Shown: piece by piece, positions 57,711-64,000 of the stretch
Position numbering within the stretch: position 1 is the first letter of the stretch
Layout: every line of letters starts with the position of its first letter
Assembly (NCBI GenBank): GCA_017461225.1
Contig: JAFTYV010000032.1
Location: 1-64,000, forward strand
Source of the DNA: Candidatus Methanomethylophilaceae archaeon
GTDB taxonomy: Archaea > Thermoplasmatota > Thermoplasmata > Methanomassiliicoccales > Methanomethylophilaceae
Direction of reading: 5' to 3'
Length of the DNA: 64,000 nt
The notes under the pieces: model-generated
Database searches by the model: none
The model's input: the letters and a program-made list of their open reading frames with translations, nothing else
Told to the model about the DNA's origin: nothing
Made by a program: the position numbers and the translations under genes

Positions 57711-58715
57711 TCATCTGCCGAAGTCGTATTCGAGCGTGCAGGAACCGCCCCTCACATCGAATGTCGCCACCGCCCCGTTGACGATGGTCATGCGAGGTGC
57801 CTTGTGGCCTATGTCCGCACCGAAGACCTTCGGCACGTCGAATCCGGAGAGCGCATCGGACACCACGTCCACGTAGTCCCCTCCGGAGTAGAACAGGGAC
57901 CTCCCGAACACGAAACCGGTGACGCCCTCGAACCAGCCGTCGCGCTCCATCCCGGACAGCATCGCGCGTATGCGGGACTCGTCCATGTCGTACGTCTCCA
58001 TGTACCATACGATCCCGTCCCCGGCGTACCTCTCGATGAACCTGCGGGGGTCGGCGGTGGCCTTCCTGTGGAACCACTCGAGGACGTCCATGCATCCCCC
58101 GATGAGCCTCCCGGTGAACCTGACGTCCCCGGACGGGGACACCCATTCCACGGGGGCCTCCTCCCTCAGCCCCTCCAGACCGGTCACCCTGTCCGCGAAA
58201 CCGACCTCGTGGTACGGGAACGACCCCTGGACCGTCCTGCGGCCCTCCACGACCTCCAGGTTCTCGGATACGCTCCTGTGCCACGGCTCCATGCCGTAGT
58301 CGCCGAAGTTCCCGCCGTAGATGGTGGCGATGTCGTGTTCGGCCGTGATCTTGAACAGCAGCGTCGTGTTGTCGGAGTAGCCCTGGATCCACTTGGGGTG
58401 CCTCTCCATGTGGTCCCAGTCCATGTGGAGCAGCATCTCGAACTGGTAGTCCCCTCCCTTCGCCGAGACGATGTACCCGACCGTCGGATCCTCCAGGAGG
58501 GATGCGAGCTCCATCACGCGCTGACCGGCCGGTGCGCTCCTTCCGCTCTCGTCGGCGGTGTACACGTCCGGGGTCTCCACCACGGGGTGCCCCATCGATG
58601 CGAGACGGGACTTCGCGTTGTCGAAACGGTTCTTGTCTGTGGGGTCCGTGACACCGAACGACGGTGCGGTCACACCGATGCGTTGGCCCTCGGACAGGAA
58701 GCGCGGGATGATCAT
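57711..58715 (-). CDS. S66-family peptidase (LD-carboxypeptidase/MccF-like)
   Basis: A 334-residue Ser-Glu-His peptidase-fold protein. The N-terminal IGVTAPSFG, the nucleophile loop IQGYSDNTTLL (about 114-124), GGCMDVLEWF (about 205) and the His in DIGHKAPRMTI (about 305) are typical. The GYSDNT form is that of MccF-like members, which inactivate microcin C7-type aminoacyl-sulphamoyl adenylates; archaea lack murein, so immunity to a peptide-nucleotide antibiotic or dipeptide hydrolysis is more likely than LD-carboxypeptidase activity. Start 58715 is chosen over 58772, which overlaps dcd. Confidence 0.83.
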   Translation of the reverse strand: MIIPRFLSEGQRIGVTAPSFGVTDPTDKNRFDNAKSRLASMGHPVVETPDVYTADESGRSAPAGQRVMELASLLEDPTVGYIVSAKGGDYQFEMLLHMDWDHMERHPKWIQGYSDNTTLLFKITAEHDIATIYGGNFGDYGMEPWHRSVSENLEVVEGRRTVQGSFPYHEVGFADRVTGLEGLREEAPVEWVSPSGDVRFTGRLIGGCMDVLEWFHRKATADPRRFIERYAGDGIVWYMETYDMDESRIRAMLSGMERDGWFEGVTGFVFGRSLFYSGGDYVDVVSDALSGFDVPKVFGADIGHKAPRMTIVNGAVATFDVRGGSCTLEYDFGR

Positions 58716-58765
58716 GCGTACCGGAAGTCGACAACTATTCTTAACCATGCGCCGTTCCGGAGGGT

Positions 58766-59257
58766 ATGGCAATACTGTCTGACAAGGACATAGTCGAGAG
58801 CATGATGACCGGGTACATCGGCATCAGTGACTACCACGAGAGGGGGCTCACACCCAACGGTTACGACCTCCGCATAGCGGAGATCTCCGTCAGGGGCGAC
58901 CCCGAGGTGAAGAGGGAGGGCGTGGTCACGATCCCCCCGAGGACGATGTTCTACGTCTCCACCATCGAGAGGGTCAGGATGGCCAACGACATCTGCGCCC
59001 AGCTCTGGCTCAGGACCACGTGGATCAGGAAGGGCATCATCGGCGCGTTCGGGAAAATCGACGCGGGATTCGAGGGGACGCTCACCCTCGGCGCCTACAA
59101 CGCGACGGACGACCCCGTGGAGATCCCGATCGGCGAGAGGTTCTGCCAGATGGTCCTGGAGACCCTGAACTCCGTGTCCCTGAAGGACTATGCGGAGAGG
59201 AGCGGCAACTACCAGGGTCAGACCGGCATCACCCTGGAACCCGTCAGGAGGAGCTGA
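58766..59257 (+). CDS. dcd: dCTP deaminase/dUTPase-family protein
   Basis: A 163-residue trimeric-fold enzyme of pyrimidine deoxynucleotide metabolism. ILSDKDIVE opens the protein; LTPNGYDLRI (about 28-37), LWLRTTWIRKG (about 75-85), DAGFEGTLTLG (about 97-107) and GNYQGQTGIT (about 147-156) are diagnostic. In place of the usual RSS nucleotide motif I read RTTW, a difference shared by some archaeal members. Whether it deaminates dCTP, hydrolyses dUTP or both is not determinable. Confidence 0.85.
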   Translation: MAILSDKDIVESMMTGYIGISDYHERGLTPNGYDLRIAEISVRGDPEVKREGVVTIPPRTMFYVSTIERVRMANDICAQLWLRTTWIRKGIIGAFGKIDAGFEGTLTLGAYNATDDPVEIPIGERFCQMVLETLNSVSLKDYAERSGNYQGQTGITLEPVRRS

Positions 59258-59507
59258 GGAGCTCCCTCCTCATCGGGAGGTAGCACGAGGGTATCCTCGG
59301 CAGCCCCACCACGTGGGTGTCGCCCGTGTCCAGGTCCGCCCACTCGCTCACATGGTAGCGTTTGGGTATGAACTCCCTGGTCTCCACGTCGACCCTCCCG
59401 ATGTATATCCTGTCCGACACGGGGTTCATCCCCGGACCGGGCCTGTAGCTGCGGCATTCGTAGAGGTACTCGTACCCTTCCCTCCTGACACGGACCAGAT
59501 AGACCAT
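59244..59507 (-). CDS. Small protein resembling a transposase N-terminal module
   Basis: An 87-residue frame: YLVRVRREGYEYLYECRSYRP then DRIYIGRVDVETREFIPKRY. It recalls the N-terminal 'YVYESxSYRD...KYIGKIDPETGEFIP' of IS1634/IS4-like transposases, but the DDE catalytic part is absent and no inverted repeats are seen. It may be a stranded fragment or a domesticated small protein. ATG 59507 has GGGGGG upstream; ATG 59549 is an alternative. It overlaps dcd tail to tail by 14 bases. Confidence 0.5.
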   Translation of the reverse strand: MVYLVRVRREGYEYLYECRSYRPGPGMNPVSDRIYIGRVDVETREFIPKRYHVSEWADLDTGDTHVVGLPRIPSCYLPMRRELLSSS

Positions 59508-59626
59508 GCCCCCCGTACGGCGTGGCTGAAGATAACCGTGTCGTTCCATCAGGAACAGATTGTAGTTACACACAGGTGCCGATTCCTCAGTGTTATGCGC
59601 TTCCGACCCCGCGGGATGGTATTCCT

Positions 59627-61657
59627 TTAAGTACGGAACCCATTGAGAGTCGTCCCACGGCTTCTAGCCGGGGAGTGAAACAGGAAATGGTGTTCATAAG
59701 GTACCAGCATGTGGAACGCATAGACTCCGACGAGGTGGAGGGACTGTTGGACGGGACCTGCCACGTGTTCCCCAAGATGGACGGATCGAACATGTGCGTC
59801 TACTCCGAGGACGGGGTGCTCCGCACGATGAGCAGGAACGTCGCCCTGAACGGGAGGGAACCGTTCGCACGCTTCGCGGAGGGACATGATGGGATACGCA
59901 GGTTCGTACGGGACTTCCCGGGGATCAGGCTCTACGGGGAGTGGATGGTCCCGCACACCGTGAGGTCCTACATCCCGGAGGTGTGGGACAGGTGGTTCGT
60001 CTTCGACATGATGGCGGAGGATCCCGATGCGGAGTACCCGTACACGGATGCGGAGGGGAGGGAGAGGACACTGCGCTGCGGCGGCAGGACCTACATCCCC
60101 TACGGGGAGTACGTGCCGATCCTGGAATCGTACGGGATAGAGTACGTACCCGTCATCGGGGTCCTGGACTCCCCCGATCCGCACACCCTGTTGGACATGG
60201 CCGACAACCGCAACACGTGGATGATCCCCGAGGGTTGCGGATGCGGCGAGGGGATCGTGGTGAAGAGGTACGACTACCGGAACAAGTACGGCAGGGTGAC
60301 GTGGGCGAAGGTCATATCGTCCGCCTTCTCGGGGGTCAAGAGGGAGGCGCGCAAGCTGAAGAGGCGCGCGTCCGAGAGCGGTGCGGGTGTGGAGCATTCC
60401 ATCGTTGTCCGCTACATGACCCCTGACGTCGTCAACAAGGAGTACGACAGGATACGCGTGGAGGCGGGGGCTGTGGAACCCCGCAGACTGCTGGGGAGCG
60501 TGTGGCACTGCCTCGTGACCGAGAGCATGTGGGACGCGGTCAAGAGGTTCCGCAACCCCCGTGTGGACTTCGACGTGCTCCGCCGGGAGTGCGAGCTCTA
60601 CGTCAAGGTGGTGCGGCCCGAGGTGTTCGGACTGAGCTCGCTGGACGTCGAGCCCCTCGGAGACATGTACGACGTCGAGTGAGTAGACGCTCATCGTGGG
60701 GGAGTAGGTCTTCAGCTCGGAGCTGTGGATCTCGATCCCGTGTCCGAGCTCCCCCATGGACCTCACCAGGTCGTCGCAGAATCCGGGGAAATCCTCCCTC
60801 TCGATGATCTTGTACATGTGCGCCGTGCCGCCGACCTTCAGACGGTCCATCGCGAACCCGAGGAACCTGTCCGCTATCTGGGGGAGGTTCATGACGATGC
60901 GGTCCGCCATGGGCAGGTCGTATATCAGCTTGGACGAATCCCCGGTCATCGGGACCAGGCGGTCGATGCGGTTCCTCTCCGCGTTGATGCGTGCGAAGTG
61001 CTCCGCCTCCGGGTTCAGGTCTATGGAGTAGACGACCTCCGGGGACGCCATCCTGCATATGACGGTCCCGAACGGGGCGACTCCGGCGAACATGTCTATG
61101 ATCACCTCGCCGTCGGCCACGAGTCCGGCGATCCTGGACCTCTCCGTGGACAGCCTGGGGTTGAAGTACACCCTGGCCGGGTCCGTGTACAACCTGACCC
61201 CGAACTCCTTGTGGACGGTCTCGGAGACGCCGTCGCCGGCGATGCACTCGAGGTCCCTGATACGGAAATCCCCCTTCACGCCGGAATCGATGAAGACGGT
61301 GCGCAGGCTGCGGTTCACACGCAGGAGCGCATCCCCTATCGCACCGGCATGGGGCAGGAGCTCGTCGGGGAGCTTGATCATCGCCACATCCCCCACCACG
61401 TCGAACGAGCTGGGCAGGAGGGGTGACAGCTCCTCCGGGACGTCCGCGACCTCGCGGTAGTCCGTCGCCCTCTGCTCCTGCACCTGCAGCTCCGCATCGA
61501 CGACCTCGTAGCCGTCCACGCTGTCGCAGAGCACCGGGATCAGGAGACTGTCCCCGTCGGAACGTATCCTGGCACCGAGGTTGAGTGTGCCTTCGGCCGC
61601 GAGACGGGACCTGACGATCTCCCCGTCCTTCTTCGGAACACGTACGCAGAGGGTCAT
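59627..61657 (-). CDS. trm5: tRNA (guanine37-N1)-methyltransferase Trm5; frame lacks a stop at its natural end
   Basis: The first 332 residues (61657 to about 60662) are a complete archaeal Trm5: N-terminal domains, DFRIRDLECIAGDG (about 130-143), FGVRLYTDPARVYFNPRLSTER (split, about 152-173), the SAM site IDMFAGVAPFG (about 187-197) and MNLPQIADRF (the NPPY-like motif, about 256-265), ending ELKTYSPTMSVYSLDVVHV. The enzyme makes m1G37 to keep the reading frame. No stop follows; the frame continues about 344 codons antisense to the RNA ligase gene, in His/Pro/Val-rich shadow sequence, to TAA 59627. The tail is probably not functional sequence. Confidence 0.75.
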   Translation of the reverse strand: MTLCVRVPKKDGEIVRSRLAAEGTLNLGARIRSDGDSLLIPVLCDSVDGYEVVDAELQVQEQRATDYREVADVPEELSPLLPSSFDVVGDVAMIKLPDELLPHAGAIGDALLRVNRSLRTVFIDSGVKGDFRIRDLECIAGDGVSETVHKEFGVRLYTDPARVYFNPRLSTERSRIAGLVADGEVIIDMFAGVAPFGTVICRMASPEVVYSIDLNPEAEHFARINAERNRIDRLVPMTGDSSKLIYDLPMADRIVMNLPQIADRFLGFAMDRLKVGGTAHMYKIIEREDFPGFCDDLVRSMGELGHGIEIHSSELKTYSPTMSVYSLDVVHVSEGLDVQRAQSEHLGPHHLDVELALPAEHVEVHTGVAEPLDRVPHALGHEAVPHAPQQSAGFHSPRLHAYPVVLLVDDVRGHVADNDGMLHTRTALGRAPLQLARLPLDPREGGRYDLRPRHPAVLVPVVVPLHHDPLAASATLGDHPRVAVVGHVQQGVRIGGVQDPDDGYVLYPVRFQDRHVLPVGDVGPAAAAQCPLPPLRIRVRVLRIGILRHHVEDEPPVPHLRDVGPHGVRDHPLPVEPDPREVPYEPAYPIMSLREACERFPPVQGDVPAHRAEHPVLGVDAHVRSVHLGEHVAGPVQQSLHLVGVYAFHMLVPYEHHFLFHSPARSRGTTLNGFRT
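59687..60682 (+). CDS. ATP-dependent RNA ligase (Rnl2-like)
   Basis: A 331-residue nucleotidyltransferase. The adenylation motif is FPKMDGSN, with the nucleophilic Lys at residue 30; RLYGEWMV (motif III region, about 82-89), FVFDMM (about 104) and GEGIVVKRYDY (motif IV, about 190-200) and a WAKV motif V follow. These fit the RNA_ligase family related to T4 Rnl2. Residues 220-331 are a helical C-terminal domain. Not the Rnl3 type usual in thermophilic archaea. GGGAGTGAAACAGG before ATG 59687 serves as ribosome binding site, with a TATA-like CCTTTAAGTA upstream. Confidence 0.8.
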   Translation: MVFIRYQHVERIDSDEVEGLLDGTCHVFPKMDGSNMCVYSEDGVLRTMSRNVALNGREPFARFAEGHDGIRRFVRDFPGIRLYGEWMVPHTVRSYIPEVWDRWFVFDMMAEDPDAEYPYTDAEGRERTLRCGGRTYIPYGEYVPILESYGIEYVPVIGVLDSPDPHTLLDMADNRNTWMIPEGCGCGEGIVVKRYDYRNKYGRVTWAKVISSAFSGVKREARKLKRRASESGAGVEHSIVVRYMTPDVVNKEYDRIRVEAGAVEPRRLLGSVWHCLVTESMWDAVKRFRNPRVDFDVLRRECELYVKVVRPEVFGLSSLDVEPLGDMYDVE

Positions 61658-61688
61658 GGGGACTCCGATACCGTGATCGTAGATAACC

Positions 61689-62495
61689 TTAGAGTGTGTC
61701 GTGGCCCTTGCGGTACCTCTTCGGCAGGACGAACAGCTCGCCCTCCTCGTCGAACCCGACGGAGGCGCTGACCTCGTAGACCTCCTCGATGAGCTCCGGG
61801 GTTATGATCTCCTTGGGCTTACCGATGGCCATGATCCTGCCCTTCTTCATGATGATGCAGAGGTCGCAGTACCTGGCCATCAGCGAGATGTCGTGCTCCG
61901 CCACGAGGATCGTCATGTCCTTCTTGACCATGGCGTTGAGGTACTCCATCACGTCGAGCTTGTACTTCATGTCCAGATGGGACGTCGGTTCGTCGACGAG
62001 CATGAGCCTGGGCTCCTGCACGTAGGCCTTCGCGATCAGGACGCGCTGCTGCTCACCGGATGAGAGCATGTTCAGCTGCCTGTCCTGCAGGTGGTCCACA
62101 CCGAACTTCCTGAGGGCGTCCAGGACGACCTCCTCGTCGTTCTCGGTCTCCCACCACACGTTCTTCAGGAACGGGTAGCGCCCCATCATGACCGTCTCGT
62201 AGACGGTGAGGCCGAAGCTGTTCCTGAGCTCGGCGGGGACGGTCGCGACGAGCTTCGCGACCTCCGACGGCGTCTTGCCCAGCACGGACTCCCCGTCTAT
62301 GAGTATCTCCCCCGAGGACGGGTCGTGCATCCTGTTGATGCACTTCATCATCGTGGACTTCCCGCAGCCGTTGGGACCTATCAGCCCCACGAGCATCCCC
62401 GGTCCGATCCTGTACGACACACCGCGCACGGCGTGGTAGCCGTCATCGTAGTACTTGTTGAGATCCCTCAACTCCAGAAGCGGAACTTCATCCAT
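61689..62495 (-). CDS. ABC transporter ATPase of an iron-siderophore/corrinoid-type importer (FecE/BtuD family)
   Basis: A 268-residue ATPase. Walker A GPNGCGKSTMMK (about 37-48), the signature MLSSGEQQRVLIAKA (about 140-154) and Walker B LMLVDEPTSHLD (about 160-171) are followed by the switch His in VAEHDIS. It belongs with FecCD-type permeases. The start overlaps the permease stop by eight bases. A substrate-binding protein is not in the window and may lie beyond the right edge. Confidence 0.9.
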   Translation of the reverse strand: MDEVPLLELRDLNKYYDDGYHAVRGVSYRIGPGMLVGLIGPNGCGKSTMMKCINRMHDPSSGEILIDGESVLGKTPSEVAKLVATVPAELRNSFGLTVYETVMMGRYPFLKNVWWETENDEEVVLDALRKFGVDHLQDRQLNMLSSGEQQRVLIAKAYVQEPRLMLVDEPTSHLDMKYKLDVMEYLNAMVKKDMTILVAEHDISLMARYCDLCIIMKKGRIMAIGKPKEIITPELIEEVYEVSASVGFDEEGELFVLPKRYRKGHDTL

Positions 62496-64000
62496 CGTAC
62501 ATCCTCCCCTTCTTGATGAGAAGGTACGCGAACACCGGCGCACCTATCACGGTCGTTATGGCTCCCACGGGCAGTTCCATGGGGATCATCACCATCTTCG
62601 CGAACAGGTCGGCCGCCAGCATCAGCGCACCGCCCACCACCATCGAGGCGGGCATGACCAGCCTGTGGTCCCCTCCGAGGATCATGCGGCACAGGTGCGG
62701 GACGACGAGTCCCACGAAGCCGATGATGCCCACGAACGCGACGCACACCGACGCGAGGACGGATGCCAGGATCAGCATCCACCTGTTGAACCTGCGGACG
62801 TCCAGACCCATCTGACGTGCCTGGTCCTCGCCCAGCAGGACGAGGTTGAACTCCTTGGCCCAGACCAGGGGGATCAGGGAGAGCGTGATGGCGGGGATCG
62901 CCATCACGATCGCCTGCTCCCAGTTCACGTTGGCGAACGAACCGAACAGCCACGACATGGCGCTGTTGAGCTTGTCACCGGCCATACTGAGCATGAGGGT
63001 CTGGATGGCGGAGAACACCAGCCCGATGATCACACCGGCCAGGACGTAGTTTATGGACGAACCTCCGGACTTCTCGGCCAGGATCATCGTGGCGCCGAAC
63101 GCCACCACGCCCCCGACCATGGCCACTATCGGCGTCACGTAGGTTATGTTGTCCAGGAGTCCGAAGAACGTGAAGTTGAACGCGATGCATGCGATCGCGG
63201 CGACACCGGCACCGGCGGACACGCCCATGATGTAAGGGTCCACCATCGGGTTGCGGATGATCGCCTGGTATATCGAACCGGATATCGAGAGTCCGAAACC
63301 GACCACGAAGGCGGCCACGGCCCTGGAGCACCTGGAGTCGAACACGATGACCTCGTCGTCCGTGAGCCCCTGACCCGCGAACGTCTTCCCGATGGCGGAA
63401 CCGAGGATCGACATCGTCTCCCCGAGGGAGTAGTTCCCTCCGGGACCGTATGCAAGGCTGGCGATGAACAACACGAACCCGATGGCGAGTCCGACGACGA
63501 GCACCACGGCCAGCTTGCGCTTGTTCCTCCTTATCCTGGACACGTTCGTGCCGCCGGATCCGGACGAGAACATGGACCTCATGAAGACCATCGGGGGCAT
63601 GCCCCTGGTCCTACCGCCGTGGATGCAGTACGCCGCGAACAGCAGCAGCACGATGACCAGGACGACCGCGGCGACCGCCCAGGCCCCGACACCGCCCCCG
63701 GACACGGAGGGCATGGCACCGGAGTACGCGAACACACCTCCGTCGGTCCCGTTGTAGAACATGCCGTCGATGATGACCAGGGCCGTCATGGTGTGCTCGT
63801 CCACGAGGTCGGGCTTCTCCATCATCCCGACGACATCGCCGTCCAGGGTCATGGTGTAGAGCCTGGTGCCGAACCCGTATCCGGACGCATAGAGAGTGTC
63901 CCCGTTCACGAGCATGAGGGGTGCCTTGAAACCGTCGTCGAAAGCACGGAGGAGCTCGAATGCCCCGTCGGTGGACACCCTGCAGAGACCGTCGTTGTTC
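62488..64000 (-). CDS. FecCD-family permease with N-terminal propeller-like domain (partial, runs off window)
   Basis: The C-terminal 340 residues are a complete FecCD/BtuC permease: SRCSRAVAAFVVGFGLSISG, RNPMVDPYIMGVSAGAG, the long helix series and GFVGLVVPHLCRMILGGDHR, the ATPase-coupling loop. Upstream is a single helix (WAVAAVVLVIVLLLFAAYCI), a basic cytoplasmic linker, and before that at least 100 residues with propeller-blade-like repeats (VNGDTLYASGYGFGTRLYTM; LVIIDGMFYNGTDGGVFAY), open at base 64000. Ordinary FecCD proteins have no such domain, which should face outside the cell. It may bind substrate or sense the surface. Confidence 0.85.
   Translation of the reverse strand, partial: NNDGLCRVSTDGAFELLRAFDDGFKAPLMLVNGDTLYASGYGFGTRLYTMTLDGDVVGMMEKPDLVDEHTMTALVIIDGMFYNGTDGGVFAYSGAMPSVSGGGVGAWAVAAVVLVIVLLLFAAYCIHGGRTRGMPPMVFMRSMFSSGSGGTNVSRIRRNKRKLAVVLVVGLAIGFVLFIASLAYGPGGNYSLGETMSILGSAIGKTFAGQGLTDDEVIVFDSRCSRAVAAFVVGFGLSISGSIYQAIIRNPMVDPYIMGVSAGAGVAAIACIAFNFTFFGLLDNITYVTPIVAMVGGVVAFGATMILAEKSGGSSINYVLAGVIIGLVFSAIQTLMLSMAGDKLNSAMSWLFGSFANVNWEQAIVMAIPAITLSLIPLVWAKEFNLVLLGEDQARQMGLDVRRFNRWMLILASVLASVCVAFVGIIGFVGLVVPHLCRMILGGDHRLVMPASMVVGGALMLAADLFAKMVMIPMELPVGAITTVIGAPVFAYLLIKKGRMYDG

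Noticed and set aside
1-64000. CRISPR arrays, prophage or complete insertion sequences
   Set aside because: No regularly spaced repeats, no cas or phage structural genes and no transposase with flanking inverted repeats were seen on reading the window.

Overview
The window is GC-rich archaeal DNA, most likely from a hydrogen-dependent methylotrophic methanogen of the order Methanomassiliicoccales. The evidence is combined: two UroD-fold methylcobamide:coenzyme M methyltransferases (569-1588 and 55397-56446); archaeal-only or archaeal-type genes (archaeal S-adenosylmethionine synthetase, FEN-1, deoxyhypusine synthase, RpoE/Spt4, eL40, eS24, eS31, CobY, GTP-dependent dephospho-CoA kinase, phosphomevalonate dehydratase); TATA-box promoters, several apparently leaderless; and stop-codon use. 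Every annotated gene whose stop I read ends in TGA (most) or TAA (about eleven), never TAG, while one gene (a UvrA paralogue) carries a single in-frame TAG inside an otherwise intact reading frame. That is what a lineage reading TAG as pyrrolysine would look like. I cannot name the species.

Layout. 1-5.3 kb: PD-(D/E)XK protein end, corrinoid methyltransferase, CLC-type channel, a Bat-type HTH regulator behind an array of palindromic operators, a possible structured RNA and a zinc-ribbon protein. 5.3-15.6 kb: MntP, DUF1848, an alkylation-repair pair (ogt, alkD), the hypA-hypD hydrogenase-maturation pair, nth, folC, two overlapping RimK-like ATP-grasp genes, a lone asparagine-synthetase domain and nikR. 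15.7-28.2 kb: housekeeping (topA, pncB, enolase behind a REC-DUF835 regulator, eL40, S-adenosylmethionine synthetase, RNase Z, rpe, FEN-1). 28.2-38.1 kb: a DUF3793 gene with paired DtxR-like boxes, tatD, tcdA, a LytTR protein, ileS, the archaeal mevalonate enzyme phosphomevalonate dehydratase with its small subunit fused to a Nudix domain, ybaK and an ArsD-like gene. 38.1-47.0 kb: hypF, a phosphoglycerate-mutase-like gene and cobT on the plus strand, facing a tightly overlapping minus-strand operon cobD-cbiB-cbiZ-cobS-cobY. 47-50.8 kb: an Ada fragment, tRNA-Arg(CCG), and the archaeal block rpoE-spt4-dephospho-CoA kinase-rps24e-rps27ae, then ppa. 50.8-64 kb: the TAG-containing uvrA paralogue, deoxyhypusine synthase, an isocitrate/isopropylmalate dehydrogenase-like gene, the second methyltransferase, tRNA-Leu(GAG), a cation antiporter, S66 peptidase, dcd, RNA ligase, trm5, and an ABC importer whose permease carries an N-terminal propeller-like domain and runs off the window.

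The metabolic theme is methyl-group and metal handling. Cobamide salvage and assembly (cobT, cobY, cobS, cbiB, cobD, cbiZ) would feed the corrinoid methyltransferases; hypA, hypD, hypF and nikR serve nickel enzymes; the ABC importer and the DtxR-boxed gene suggest iron, corrinoid or haem uptake and control. folC fits the folate-based C1 metabolism of this order. No rRNA, CRISPR array, prophage or complete insertion sequence was seen.
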